Notes: a model not told the origin generated them from the sequence alone. A stretch of 10,641 nt of DNA from Methanosarcinales archaeon (GCA_030605805.1 JAUWHQ010000085.1:1-10641); one strand, 5' to 3'; shown: positions 1 through 6,600, counted from the first letter of the stretch. Translations and numbers: made by a program.

Positions 1-204
1 GATTCGGTGCCGGACGTGACCAATCACACGACACCACGTGCGCTCGGCGAGATGATGGGGTCGATATCGGTAGGCAGGATCATTCTCACGCATCTCTACC
101 CTCACACAAGAGGATTTGAGTCAGAGATGGTGGAAACGGTGCGCAAGTACTGCGGCGGCTGCGATGTTGCGATTGGCAGGGATATGGAGACGGTTACGCT
201 TTAG
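1..204 (+). CDS. metallo-beta-lactamase-fold hydrolase, C-terminal fragment (5' end outside window)
   Basis: The reading frame is open from the first base to a TAG at 202-204, so this is the last 67 codons of a gene that begins to the left. The visible part has the pattern NHTTP..LGEMM, then the beta-strand and metal-site motif GRIILTHLYP, and ends GRDMETVTL. This matches the C-terminal end of RNase Z/PqqB-like members of the metallo-beta-lactamase superfamily, where the LTH histidine is a metal ligand. The catalytic HxHxDH motif would lie upstream and is not in the window, so neither activity nor substrate can be named. A GTG at position 7 could be misread as a start but lies inside the domain. 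The gene converges tail-to-tail with hisC across about 235 bp. Confidence 0.7.
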   Translation, partial: DSVPDVTNHTTPRALGEMMGSISVGRIILTHLYPHTRGFESEMVETVRKYCGGCDVAIGRDMETVTL

Positions 205-439
205 AATGTCTCGGTTTTTAGTAAATCTTACGTAAATATAGATGGTGGATATGGGTTAAGAGATATGGGATCTGAGATATATGAAATGACGTCTAAAACT
301 CGTGAGTTTGGGGTGGTGGTGTAGAGGGACTAAAACACAAGACCACTGAATGCTTCAGGTGATTGAAGGTTGCCGCACCTTGCAAAGCTCCGGAACTCTG
401 AAATCCCGTGTACCTGTACTCGACCGCTCTTCACATCTT
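205..439. other. intergenic region between two convergent genes, no gene seen
   Basis: This spacer separates the stop of the metallo-hydrolase fragment from the stop of hisC. I see no credible ORF, tRNA or box C/D pattern. A short T run (ggttttta, about 214-221) just after the upstream stop could help end its transcript. Between about 240 and 290 there are loose repeats of a gatatgg-like word with no clear structure. Confidence 0.5.
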
Positions 440-1516
440 TTACGCGCCAGAAACCTCGATAAACTCCCCAAGCGCCTCCACCACCCGCTCATTCTGCTCT
501 GGCATTCCGATGCTCACCCTGACAAGGAAGTCTCCCGCACCACGGAATGATGAGCAATCCCGCACAATGATCCCTTTTCGCGCAAGAAAATCACAGACCA
601 CGTCCGATCGATGCGGCGATACGTCCACAAGCACGAAGTTCGCCTCGGATGGATAGACCTTAAACGGGATCTCCATCAGTCTCTTGCGCCCACTCTGCAC
701 CAGATCGATGCTTCGTTTCAGGTGTTCTTGATCCTTAAGCGCCGCTACGCCTGCCGCAGTCGCGAGACTGCTCACCGAGAACGGGGTTGCATATACCATG
801 TACTCATCCCGCATCTCCTCAGGCATCACCGCATAACCTACCCGCAATCCAGCGAGCCCGAATGCCTTTGAGAGCGTGCGCCCGACCACCAGATTGTCGT
901 ATTCCCCCGCGAGGTTTATCATGCTCACCTTCGAGAATTCGATGTATGCCTCGTCCAGAAACACGATGGCATCGCAGCCCTCAACGACCGTCCGTAGGTC
1001 GGATTCCAGTATCCGGTTCCCACTCGGGTTGTTCGGCGAGCAGAGAAAGACGACCCGTGTCTCAGCAGTCACCCGTGATAGGATGTCCTGCGGATCGATT
1101 ACGAAGTTACGGTCCCTCGGCACATAGACCGGGGTTCCATGATGTGAGCGTGCAGAGATCGCGTAGTAACTGAAGGTCGGCGTCGGGATGATCGCCTCCC
1201 CGGGCATCAGCATCCGCATCAGTGTGTCAATGACTCCGTCCATGCCTGCGCCTGCCACGATGTTTTCAGCAGGATACCGGGTGTACTCTGATATCGCATC
1301 GCGCAGGTCTGATGCGTCGCTTGCAGGATATACGCTGATCCCGCGGGCATGCTCGGTCACAGCTCGCATGGCTGCCGGCGAGGGTCCGAGCGGGTTTTCG
1401 TTCGATCCGAGTTTGATGATCGAGTCCACCGGGATCTGGTACTCTTCGCTGATCTCTGCGATCGATCTGCCTGGTACGTATCTGGCGCTGGTGCCGGTGC
1501 CGGGCGTAGGGTTCAT
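440..1516 (-). CDS. hisC: histidinol-phosphate aminotransferase
   Basis: This is a complete 358-residue class I/II PLP-dependent aminotransferase, the normal length for HisC. The enzyme converts imidazole-acetol phosphate plus glutamate to histidinol phosphate plus 2-oxoglutarate in cytosolic histidine biosynthesis. In order: the N-terminal substrate motif SNENPLGPSP (38-47), the phosphate-binding AGAGMDG (88-94), PNNPSGN (161-167), the cofactor-binding FLDEAY with D188 and Y191, and the Schiff-base lysine K217 in RTLSKAFGLAGLRVGY. R225 in that stretch contacts the cofactor phosphate, and R333 in FLVRVSIG fits the carboxylate-binding arginine. The opening YVPGRSIAEISEEY is typical of methanogen HisC. 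The ATG at 1516 has no clear Shine-Dalgarno sequence but lies 29 nt from a TATA-like box. No other his gene is in view, so it appears to stand alone. Confidence 0.96.
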   Translation of the reverse strand: MNPTPGTGTSARYVPGRSIAEISEEYQIPVDSIIKLGSNENPLGPSPAAMRAVTEHARGISVYPASDASDLRDAISEYTRYPAENIVAGAGMDGVIDTLMRMLMPGEAIIPTPTFSYYAISARSHHGTPVYVPRDRNFVIDPQDILSRVTAETRVVFLCSPNNPSGNRILESDLRTVVEGCDAIVFLDEAYIEFSKVSMINLAGEYDNLVVGRTLSKAFGLAGLRVGYAVMPEEMRDEYMVYATPFSVSSLATAAGVAALKDQEHLKRSIDLVQSGRKRLMEIPFKVYPSEANFVLVDVSPHRSDVVCDFLARKGIIVRDCSSFRGAGDFLVRVSIGMPEQNERVVEALGEFIEVSGA

Positions 1517-1539
1517 GGTTGGTGATTTGGGCGGGCGGT

Positions 1540-1551
1540 GTTATAATTTGT
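1540..1551 (-). promoter_or_regulatory. probable TATA box (box A) of hisC
   Basis: On the minus strand this reads caaattataa, centred about 29 nt before the hisC ATG. Archaeal box A sits about 26 nt before transcription starts, so the mRNA would begin within a few bases of the start codon. That fits the missing Shine-Dalgarno sequence. Confidence 0.5.
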
Positions 1552-1769
1552 TTGCCTGCAATAGATGATTATGCTCGCTGCTTCGTTTGCGGCATACACC
1601 TGTTGACAAGAAAGCTACATCACAGATTGCCGCACCGGCTACCTCACACGTTCTGGGGTAATCCTACCGCGGAATGCGCGGGTGGCAACGCCCACGAAAG
1701 TCAAGCCCAGCAGGAACAACGTGGAAAGTCAGAAAGTCCGACTTGGATCAACTGCAAGGATAAAGGTAA
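1552..1769. other. intergenic region between hisC and the IS66 remnant
   Basis: No convincing gene. The word gaaagtc occurs three times between about 1695 and 1740, and gggtggcaacgccc (1679-1692) could form a weak hairpin. This could be decayed end sequence of the neighbouring IS66 element; I could not find a terminal inverted repeat. I considered an RNA gene and found no diagnostic motif. Confidence 0.35.
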
Positions 1770-2503
1770 CTACTCACCTACACAGCCGGATGGAATAAAC
1801 GGATCCCCTCTAAGCGCATCCGGCAGTCGCATCAAGTACGTGGCACCCGTTCTTCCGCGCTGTGGATATATACCCGCGAATGCAACAAAACACATCTGCC
1901 CCTCCAGCAGTCCGGATCGGTTCCTGATATCTTCGGTCTCAGTTTCATCATGCGTACGTCCCGCTCAGCCTGGTTATTGTCAAATGGCTTAATCATTGTC
2001 GTACATAAATGCCAGTACTTCCCGTTTGTGCCCATCTAACCGATCAAGCAGGTTCTTGGATGGAGATTGTTTGACCTTTGCCCACGTTTTCCCGGTTCTT
2101 TCGGAGGAGGCGGGTTCAGTTCAAGTCCTTCCGCAATAATCTTATCATACCGTACTTCGAATCCCACGAGCTTATCGGAATCGAGCTTATCCGTGTACGA
2201 GCAGGCTTGATCCACCTCTTCCTTGATATCAAGCAAGCATCGGCTCAGTTCTTCCGTCCAATCCTGCTCATACTGTTCGTGAACGAATGTGAGGTCTCTC
2301 AGGTGGTGGGCATTGCAAAGGGCATGTATTACGTCAGTGTAATTGAAATAGGGGCTCCAGTGATCGTGCACAGCAACTCCTCCGAATTCTGATAAAATCC
2401 CCACCCTCGTCCATCGCATCCTTGCCACGCTTTGGGTGCACACCATGAAACGAATCAATTCCTGGGTGAGACGACAAAGCGAAATATCGCCTTCTGATCT
2501 CAT
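1770..2503 (-). pseudogene. IS66-family transposase remnant with multiple frameshifts
   Basis: Pieces of an IS66-type DDE transposase can be followed on the minus strand through changing frames. They are VHPKRGKDAMDE (about 2440-2405), GILSEFGGVAVHDHW followed by a stretch with CNAHHLRDLTFVHEQ (about 2402-2250), [20 protein letters not shown] (about 2060-2005), [19 protein letters not shown] followed by PKISGT (about 1995-1920), ADVFCCIRGYISTARKNG (about 1910-1850), and LRGDPFIPSGC before a TAG at 1770-1772. The catalytic landmarks VHDHW and NNQAERD are present, but at least five frame changes are needed to connect the parts, and the N-terminal half (leucine zipper, zinc finger) is missing. 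It cannot make a working transposase. The upstream end, 2443-2528, is repeated almost exactly at 9165-9250. Confidence 0.9.
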
Positions 2504-2757
2504 TTGAGACTGTTAGCGTTCCAGTCACTAATCGTGAGCGGACATGGCTTTTCATCCAGTTTGGGTGGGTCGGTGTCCAGGGGTTTGGTGGAAGTAAAAA
2601 AAGCGCGAGCCGGGCGGGCGCTTCCCGTGTCGTGTCTGCTCCGGCGGCGGCGTGCTCTCGCGATTGCGCTCGTCCGGCACAGGTGCCCGCCGATGCTCGC
2701 CACCAGTTGCCGCCCGCCGCACTCGATAACACTCTTGATTCGCTCTCCTGCATTCGA
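2504..2757 (+). repeat. array repeat R1
   Basis: First copy of the GC-rich repeat; the core word gcgcgagcc begins at 2603 after a run of seven A. It has the full core (cttcccgtgtcg...ctccggcggcggcgtgctctcgcg) and a tail with the gattcgctc...gcattcg words also seen in R4 and R10. Its leader (about 2500-2560) carries, on the minus strand, the peptide frame EKPCPLTISDWNANSLK. It joins directly to the IS66 remnant on its left. This is the short subtype, without the 31-nt insert. It is the most diverged of the near-complete copies. Confidence 0.85.
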
Positions 2758-2765
2758 GAAATTCA

Positions 2766-2905
2766 TGGTGAATGTCGTACGTTCGATTCTTGGAGGTTAT
2801 GACTGGTGATTATGGCGTTTATCTACCGTTTCGAGTGATTCTCTGTTAAACAGAGCAGGTTCGATCATATTTCATTCCATTCCCATTTTTCACATTTAAT
2901 ATTTT
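2766..2905. other. spacer between R1 and the first TA operon, with a palindrome
   Basis: No gene is seen. A near-perfect palindrome, ctctgttaaacagag (2841-2855), has 7-bp arms around one base. A GGAGGT followed by ATG near 2790 opens only a 16-codon frame, which I do not call. Confidence 0.4.
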
Positions 2906-3195
2906 TTATTCAATACGCCTCTTCAATTTAGAATACAAATTCTCCCTCTTTCCGATCAAAAGCACAATGACGATATTCTCGTCCTGATAAAACTCGTAAA
3001 TAATTCTGTATTCGACAGTTCCCGACTTTAAATGGTACGACTTCAAGCCTTTGAACATATGCGAAAGATTTTCTGATATTGATGGGTTTTCCTTGATATT
3101 TCTAAAGTGTTTATCCCTGATCTCTCTCTCGCAACTGATTTCCCAATCTTGTTAAGATCTCTTTTCACAGCAGGGTGGAATCTCAGTTCAAACAT
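2906..3195 (-). pseudogene. RelE/ParE-type toxin gene, frameshifted
   Basis: From ATG at 3195 the frame reads MFELRFHPAVKRDLNKIGK... and breaks after 24 codons (KSVARE). The adjoining frame continues IRDKHFRNIKENPSISENL, then HMFKGLKSYHLKSGTVEYRI, then IYEFYQDENIVIVLLIGKRE and on to a TAA at 2906-2908. Joined, the two parts give about 95 residues with the RelE-fold signature (Y-h-(L)KSG-x-VEYRIIY and the closing KRENLYSKL), the normal length for a small mRNA interferase toxin. The break lies in a (GA)5 dinucleotide run (plus-strand 3121-3130): four repeats would restore the frame. It starts one base after the antitoxin stop (TGACATG), so the two were translationally coupled. Either a dead toxin, a slippage-controlled one, or a sequencing error. 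Confidence 0.8.
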
Positions 3196-3196
3196 G

Positions 3197-3424
3197 TCAG
3201 TCCTTGAAAACATCCTCTTCTGAAAGCAGCCCTCCCTCCATTAAAAAAATCTGTGACTCTTCTCGCCGAACCAATAGTTCTTCAGTCAATTCAGAATCTA
3301 ATAACAAAAGAAGCGTCTCTAATTCACCCTCGGTCAGATTCCGTATCCCCCTGTAGATTTCTATTGGCATTAAACGATCTACTGACCTTATCCTTATGCC
3401 CATATTCATCTCTGCAACTTCCAT
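3197..3424 (-). CDS. putative antitoxin partner of the frameshifted RelE-type toxin
   Basis: A 75-residue acidic protein starting MEVAEMNMGIRIRSVDRLMP and ending LLSEEDVFKD. I do not recognise a named antitoxin family. The middle, LTEGELETLLLLLDSELTEE (about 40-59), is a strong leucine-rich amphipathic helix, as expected for the toxin-wrapping part of a type II antitoxin. The assignment rests mostly on position: its TGA is one base before the toxin ATG. I chose ATG 3424 because AGGTG lies 6 nt before it; a GTG nine bases upstream (3433) overlaps that Shine-Dalgarno and is less likely. The operon reads leftward toward repeat R1 and is preceded by repeat R2. The antitoxin stays intact while the toxin is broken, the usual direction of decay. 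Confidence 0.65.
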   Translation of the reverse strand: MEVAEMNMGIRIRSVDRLMPIEIYRGIRNLTEGELETLLLLLDSELTEELLVRREESQIFLMEGGLLSEEDVFKD

Positions 3425-3456
3425 GCCAAACACCTGATTCTATTTCAAACCTCCAC

Positions 3457-3465
3457 ATTTAAAAG
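3457..3465 (-). promoter_or_regulatory. probable TATA box of the first TA operon
   Basis: The minus strand reads cttttaaatg, centred near 3461, about 37 nt before the chosen antitoxin ATG. It lies at the edge of repeat R2, so the promoter begins where the repeat ends. Confidence 0.4.
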
Positions 3466-3469
3466 TTTG

Positions 3470-3745
3470 CGTTCTCGTGGTACGTTTGTCCGGGCGCAGA
3501 TGCCGCCCGCGTCTTCCGGTGCTCTTTTGTTCGTCCCGGCATGCCCGCGGCATTCGCGTTGCCGCGATCTCGATGCCGCCTGCTTCCTGAAATCATCATC
3601 GCAGACTCACAAATGGATGCGAATGCCACAAATCGCACGAATCGAAAAAAGAAAAGCGCGAGCCCTGGCGGACGGCTCGCATCCCGTGGTGTGGCAGTCC
3701 GCCCCCTGCCCGCGGGCTCGCGGATCACTGGAAGCCACACACTGA
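3470..3745 (+). repeat. array repeat R2 (tail segment plus rearranged core)
   Basis: The left part (3470-3640) matches the tail segment between R10 and R11: gcgcagatgcc, cattcgcgttgccgcg and atggatgcgaatgcca recur in the same order. The right part has the A-rich lead and the core word gcgcgagcc at 3656. Its core then differs from other copies: gcgagcc...ggctcgc (3658-3680) makes a clean 7-bp hairpin, and the cggcggcgg block is absent. It ends in ggatcactggaagccacac, the end sequence shared with R5 and R6, just before acylphosphatase 1. Confidence 0.8.
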
Positions 3746-3758
3746 GTTAAACACGCAC

Positions 3759-3770
3759 AAAGCTTTATGA
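3759..3770 (+). promoter_or_regulatory. TATA box of acylphosphatase copy 1
   Basis: The sequence aaagctttatga is centred about 29 nt before ATG 3795. The same box and spacing recur at copies 2 and 3, while the bases around them vary. With box A about 26 nt before the transcript start, the mRNA would begin just before the ATG. Confidence 0.6.
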
Positions 3771-3794
3771 CCGCCCGCGAAAGAAGTGAGTTTG

Positions 3795-4394
3795 ATGAAT
3801 AAGATAAAAGCTACGGTTTCCGGGAGGATTCGGAATGTGGGGTACCGAGCAAAGGTCATCGGAATTGCAAGAGCCTTTGGATTGACAGGATTCATTCAGA
3901 ATCTTGAGGACGGGCGGGTCAGGATAATCGCGGAAAGCAAAAACGGCGATTTCGAAAAGTTTATCGATGCGATACGAATTAAAAACACCCTGATTGACGT
4001 TCTTGATGTCGAAGTTGAGTACGCTGATGCCACCGGCGATTTCGCTGACTTCTACAAACTTGTCGGAGGGGGAGAGACTGACGAGCGGCTGGATAAAGCA
4101 TCGGACTATCTCAAGGAAATGATCGATGTTATGAGAACCGGATTTTCAGAGGTGCGGAGTGGATTTGGAAGTCTCGACTCCAAGATGGACCTGATGATCG
4201 ATGTTATGAGAACCGGATTTGGAAGTCTCGACTCCAAGATGGACGTGATGATCGAGAAGCAGGACGAGACCACCACAGAGATCCGCGGATTGCGGGAAGA
4301 TATGAAGACTTACATGGACCGCAAATTCGGGGAGATCGAGAGCGAACTCGACGTGATAAAAAGCGCACTCAGAGCCAAAGAGATTCTGTGTTAG
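3795..4394 (+). CDS. acylphosphatase-domain protein with C-terminal coiled coil, copy 1
   Basis: A 199-residue protein. Residues 3-92 form an acylphosphatase domain. The phosphate-binding loop reads SGRIRNVGYR with catalytic R18, and the catalytic asparagine is N36 in TGFIQN, so both key residues are present. Acylphosphatases hydrolyse carboxyl-phosphate bonds in the cytosol. A conserved linker, FYKLVGGGETDERLD (86-100), leads into a long predicted coiled coil (about 102-195) ending in DRKFGEIESELDVIKSALRA. That tail roughly doubles the usual length of about 90 residues and suggests oligomerisation or a partner. It contains an imperfect duplication: MIDVMRTGF at 109 and again at 134 (75-nt period). 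I start at ATG 3795, with gaagtga as a weak ribosome site and a TATA box 29 nt upstream; a GTG at 3786 would fall before the expected transcript start. The true substrate is unknown. Confidence 0.88.
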   Translation: MNKIKATVSGRIRNVGYRAKVIGIARAFGLTGFIQNLEDGRVRIIAESKNGDFEKFIDAIRIKNTLIDVLDVEVEYADATGDFADFYKLVGGGETDERLDKASDYLKEMIDVMRTGFSEVRSGFGSLDSKMDLMIDVMRTGFGSLDSKMDVMIEKQDETTTEIRGLREDMKTYMDRKFGEIESELDVIKSALRAKEILC

Positions 4395-4424
4395 CGTCCT
4401 CGCCATAATACCAGGGGCACATTA

Positions 4425-4675
4425 TGAGATTCAGCAGTCAGTAGAGCGAGCCACTCGCCCCTCGTGAGCGGGCGGGACTTCTCGTTTGTTTCGATCTGTC
4501 TTTCGGTCATGGGATCGGTGATGCAAAAAAAGAAAAGCGCGAGCCCTGGCGGGCGCTTTCCCGTGCCGCATCGTCCGGCGGCGGCGTGCTCTCGCGATTC
4601 CCTCGTCGTCCGGTGCGGATGCCCGCCGGGTCCGCCGGTCGGCTCGATTGCTGGCAGTCACAGTGTAGCAACGAG
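4425..4675 (+). repeat. array repeat R3
   Basis: Full-length short-subtype copy: leader gagattcagcag...ccactcgcccctcgtgagcgg, an A-rich tract from 4525, core word gcgcgagcc at 4537, core to ctctcgcgattccctcg, and the end sequence ctggcagtcac. The segment from the acylphosphatase stop through the leader is nearly the same as the start of R6, so gene and repeat were duplicated together. On the minus strand a 39-codon frame (4391-4510) starts MTERQIETNE and contains PLTRGEWLALL. Confidence 0.9.
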
Positions 4676-4690
4676 AAGCCCGCATGACAA

Positions 4691-4702
4691 TATCTTTTTA
4701 AT
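4691..4702 (+). promoter_or_regulatory. probable TATA box of the second TA operon
   Basis: The sequence tctttttaat, centred near 4697, lies about 38 nt before ATG 4735. It is the first A+T-rich stretch after repeat R3. Confidence 0.4.
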
Positions 4703-4734
4703 CTCAGAGGACAACATTGATCATGGTGATTGTC

Positions 4735-4923
4735 ATGAAAATGAAAACAGTGTACAAAGATATGGGAGTTACAAGAATGACGCTCAAATCGCTTGGGGGC
4801 GATGGGGTTATGGGGGAACGCGTTTCAGAAGAGGAGTTTTTTGAGATACAGAAATTGAAAGATGAATCTGTGATGGGAGAGCATATAGAGTGGGAGAAAT
4901 TGAAAAAAGAACTATCTATGTGA
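4735..4923 (+). CDS. putative antitoxin of the second RelE-type TA operon
   Basis: A 62-residue protein starting MKMKTVYKDMGVTRMTLKSL and ending EWEKLKKELSM. I cannot place it in a named family. The role is inferred from its position six bases before a RelE-type toxin, its small size and its acidic, helix-prone C-terminal half (SEEEFFEIQKLKDES, WEKLKKEL), which fits a toxin-binding segment. I start at ATG 4735 because ggtgat, a good match to the archaeal ribosome site, sits 4 nt upstream. An in-frame ATG at 4723 and a TTG at 4717 would add hydrophobic residues and have poorer ribosome sites; ATG 4741 is also possible. Confidence 0.65.
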   Translation: MKMKTVYKDMGVTRMTLKSLGGDGVMGERVSEEEFFEIQKLKDESVMGEHIEWEKLKKELSM

Positions 4924-4929
4924 AGTTTT

Positions 4930-5190
4930 ATGTACAAAGTAGTTGTTCACAAGAGAGTTGCTAAAAATATCAAACACATCCCAAAGTCATATTTGCGGAA
5001 GTTATCTTCGTTATTGGAAGTTTTGAAGAGAGATCAAGTCCCGTATCGAGATTTTGATTTAAAGAAGATAATGGGCGCAGATTCTACATATAGGGTCAGG
5101 ATTGGGGATTATAGGATCGTTTATTTCGTTGAAAAGGAGAACGAAACTGCACACATCTTAAAATTTGAACATAGAGATAAAGTTTATTGA
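4930..5190 (+). CDS. RelE/ParE-superfamily toxin
   Basis: An intact 86-residue protein. It opens MYKVVVHKRVAKNIKHIPK, where the early strand and basic helix are typical of RelE/ParE toxins. It carries the central signature YRVRIGDYRIVYFVE (54-68) and closes FEHRDKVY (79-86), matching the family pattern R-(I/V)GDYRV-Y...HR..VY. RelE members cut mRNA at the ribosome and ParE members poison gyrase; the sequence alone does not decide between them. The gene follows the putative antitoxin by six bases in an antitoxin-first operon. Its A+T content is clearly higher than the GC-rich repeats on either side, so cargo and repeat have different base composition. Confidence 0.87.
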   Translation: MYKVVVHKRVAKNIKHIPKSYLRKLSSLLEVLKRDQVPYRDFDLKKIMGADSTYRVRIGDYRIVYFVEKENETAHILKFEHRDKVY

Positions 5191-5218
5191 AATTATAGTG
5201 TATCCAATAATACAATGT

Positions 5219-5330
5219 TAAAAAGCGCAGCCGCCCGCCGGATCCACCGCGATGTTTGCTTGCCTCCCCGCCCGTAACATCCGCTGGCGCTCTCGATTCG
5301 CTCCACCGCATTCGCGGTCATTATTTTTGG
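5219..5330 (+). repeat. array repeat R4, partial
   Basis: A reduced copy: the A-run and a damaged core word (gcgcagcc at 5225) pass straight into the distal part (ggatccaccgcgatgtttgcttgcc...) and the tail segment with taacatccgctggc and attcgctccaccgcattcgcg, as between R10 and R11. The hairpin-forming core is deleted. It ends in A+T-rich sequence before the inverted repeat at 5342. Confidence 0.75.
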
Positions 5331-5341
5331 AGCGTTGTTAT

Positions 5342-5443
5342 TCTTTGCGCCATAGCGTCTTTGCGTCTTGGCGTTTTTACACCCCACTTAGATTACTTGC
5401 TTCTGATTTAACGCAAAGGCGCAAAGACGCAGGGACGCAAAGA
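5342..5443. repeat. inverted repeat of ctttgcg/cgcaaag words
   Basis: Two 34-nt arms (5342-5375 and 5410-5443) are inverted copies of each other with roughly a quarter of positions mismatched, separated by about 34 nt. Both are built from the words tttgcg, gcgtcttt and their complements. Low-complexity cgcaaagacgc-type repeats occur in many prokaryotic genomes with no settled function. This may be a small mobile hairpin inserted between R4 and R5. Confidence 0.65.
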
Positions 5444-5469
5444 GGATCATTATTTTCTGGAACCCAGGG

Positions 5470-5720
5470 TTCAAAAAACCACTAATCGCACGAAGCAAAA
5501 AAGAAAAGCGCGAGCCCTGGCGGGCGCCGCATATCCGCATGTGTCGCGTGAACCGCCGGGCGGGCGCTTTCCCGTGCCGCATCGTCCGGCGGCGGCGTGC
5601 TCTCGCGATTCCCTCGTCGTCCGGTGCGGATGCCGCCGGGTCTGCCGCAATTGTTCGCCGCATGCCGCCCGTCGGTTGGCTCACGGATCACACTGGAAGT
5701 CACACCACACCAGCAGGTCA
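5470..5720 (+). repeat. array repeat R5
   Basis: Long-subtype copy. Core word at 5508, then ggcgggcgc and an insert of about 40 nt (cgcatatccgcatgtgtcgc...) flanked by a second gggcgggcgc, then the normal core ending ctctcgcgattccctcg. The tail has ttgttcgccgcatgccgccc and ends in ggatcacactggaagtcac before acylphosphatase 2. The leader is the cactaatcgcacgaagc type rather than the type in R3, R6 and R8. Confidence 0.88.
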
Positions 5721-5727
5721 AGCAACA

Positions 5728-5739
5728 CAAAGTTTATGA
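5728..5739 (+). promoter_or_regulatory. TATA box of acylphosphatase copy 2
   Basis: The sequence caaagtttatga is centred about 29 nt before ATG 5764. The following 25 bases (ccgcccgcgaaagaagtg) are identical to those in copy 1, so the promoter was duplicated with the gene. Confidence 0.6.
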
Positions 5740-5763
5740 CCGCCCGCGAAAGAAGTGGGTTTG

Positions 5764-6309
5764 ATGAATAAAATAAGAGCTACGGTTTCCGGAAGAATTC
5801 AGAATGTGGGATACCGGGCAAAGGTTATCAGGATCGCAAAAGACATCGGATTGACGGGATTCATCCAGAATCTCGATGACGGGCGGGTCAGGATAATCGC
5901 GGAAAGCAAAAACGGTGATTTCGAAAAGTTTATCGATGCGATACGAATTAAAAATACGCTCATCGATGTCGTAGATGTCGAAGTTGAGCATGCTGATGCC
6001 ACCGGCGATTTTGCTGACTTCTACAAACTTGTCGGAGGGGGAGAGACTGATGAGCGGCTGGATAAAGCATCGGACTACCTCAAGAAACTGATTGATGTTA
6101 CTGAGCGTGGATTTGGAAGTCTCAACTCCAAGGTGGACGTGATGATCGAGAAGCAGGATGTGATGATCGAGAAGCAGAACGAGACCATCACAGAGATCCG
6201 CGGATTGCGGGAAGATGTGACGACTTACATGGACCGCAAATTCGGGGAGATCGAGAGCGAACTCGACGTGATAAAAAGCGCACTCAGAGCCAAAGAGATT
6301 CTGTGTTAG
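5764..6309 (+). CDS. acylphosphatase-domain protein with C-terminal coiled coil, copy 2
   Basis: A 181-residue close paralogue of copy 1: over the first 112 residues only about a dozen positions differ. Catalytic R18 (SGRIQNVGYR) and N36 (TGFIQN) are kept. The linker FYKLVGGGETDERLD is identical, as are the last 20 or so residues of the coil. The coiled coil is shorter than in copy 1 and holds its own tandem duplication: VMIEKQD followed by VMIEKQN (126-139). That is exactly one heptad, with 19 of 21 bases matching (6139-6180). Length variation between copies is therefore produced by in-frame heptad-scale repeats. ATG 5764 is chosen for the same reasons as in copy 1 (gaagtgg 5 nt upstream, TATA box at 29 nt). 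It is followed directly by repeat R6. Confidence 0.88.
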   Translation: MNKIRATVSGRIQNVGYRAKVIRIAKDIGLTGFIQNLDDGRVRIIAESKNGDFEKFIDAIRIKNTLIDVVDVEVEHADATGDFADFYKLVGGGETDERLDKASDYLKKLIDVTERGFGSLNSKVDVMIEKQDVMIEKQNETITEIRGLREDVTTYMDRKFGEIESELDVIKSALRAKEILC

Positions 6310-6334
6310 CGTCCTCGCCATAACACCGGGGGCA

Positions 6335-6600
6335 CATTATGAGATTCAGCAGCCAGCAGCGCGAGCCACTCGCCCCTCGTGAGCGGACACGACGTCTCGC
6401 CTGCCTCGATCTGTCTTTCGGTCATGGAATTGGTGATGCAAAAAAGAAAAGCGCGAGCCTGGGCGGGCGCTTCCCCGTGCCGCATCGTCCGGCGGCGGCA
6501 TGCTCTCGCGTCATGTTTGTTCGACGCGGATGACCGCCGGATCAGCCGCGATTGTTCGCTTGCCGCCCGTCGGTTGGCTTGTAGATCACTGGCAGTCACA
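6335..6600 (+). repeat. array repeat R6
   Basis: Full-length short-subtype copy with the gagattcagcagccagcag leader, A-rich lead, core word at 6451, and core to ctctcgcgtcatgtttgttcg, a variant shared with R9. The tail reads gattgttcgcttgccgcccg and ends gatcactggcagtcacac, just before acylphosphatase 3. On the minus strand the leader encodes a 39-codon frame (6306-6425) starting MTERQIEAGETSCPLTRGEW. Confidence 0.9.

Noticed and set aside
300..420. tRNA-like stretch ggtggtggtgtagaggg
   Set aside because: No T-loop (GGTTCRA) or acceptor stem pairing follows at the right distance.
787..1173. Open frames on the plus strand opposite hisC
   Set aside because: They are antisense shadows of a well-conserved enzyme gene and have no family resemblance.
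1690..1745. Possible RNase P-like or other RNA gene from the repeated gaaagtc words
   Set aside because: The conserved core elements of RNase P RNA are absent, and the region adjoins a decayed IS66 element, which is a simpler explanation.
2785..2840. GGAGGT followed by ATG, short frame of 16 codons
   Set aside because: The ribosome site is one base from the ATG, the frame is short, and no relationship to a neighbouring operon is visible.
3786..3794. GTG start for acylphosphatase copy 1 (and 5755, 6653 for copies 2 and 3)
   Set aside because: The GTG lies inside the presumed ribosome site and upstream of the transcript start expected from the TATA box. The ATG three codons later is conserved in all copies and begins the domain.
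4431..4685. Long arginine- and alanine-rich frames crossing the repeats on both strands (also at 5388-5739, 8123-8551, 10076-10535)
   Set aside because: They arise from the GC-rich repeat, which lacks stops in several frames. Frames change between copies, the composition is biased, and no start/ribosome-site pattern fits. Only the leader peptide frame is consistent enough to mention.
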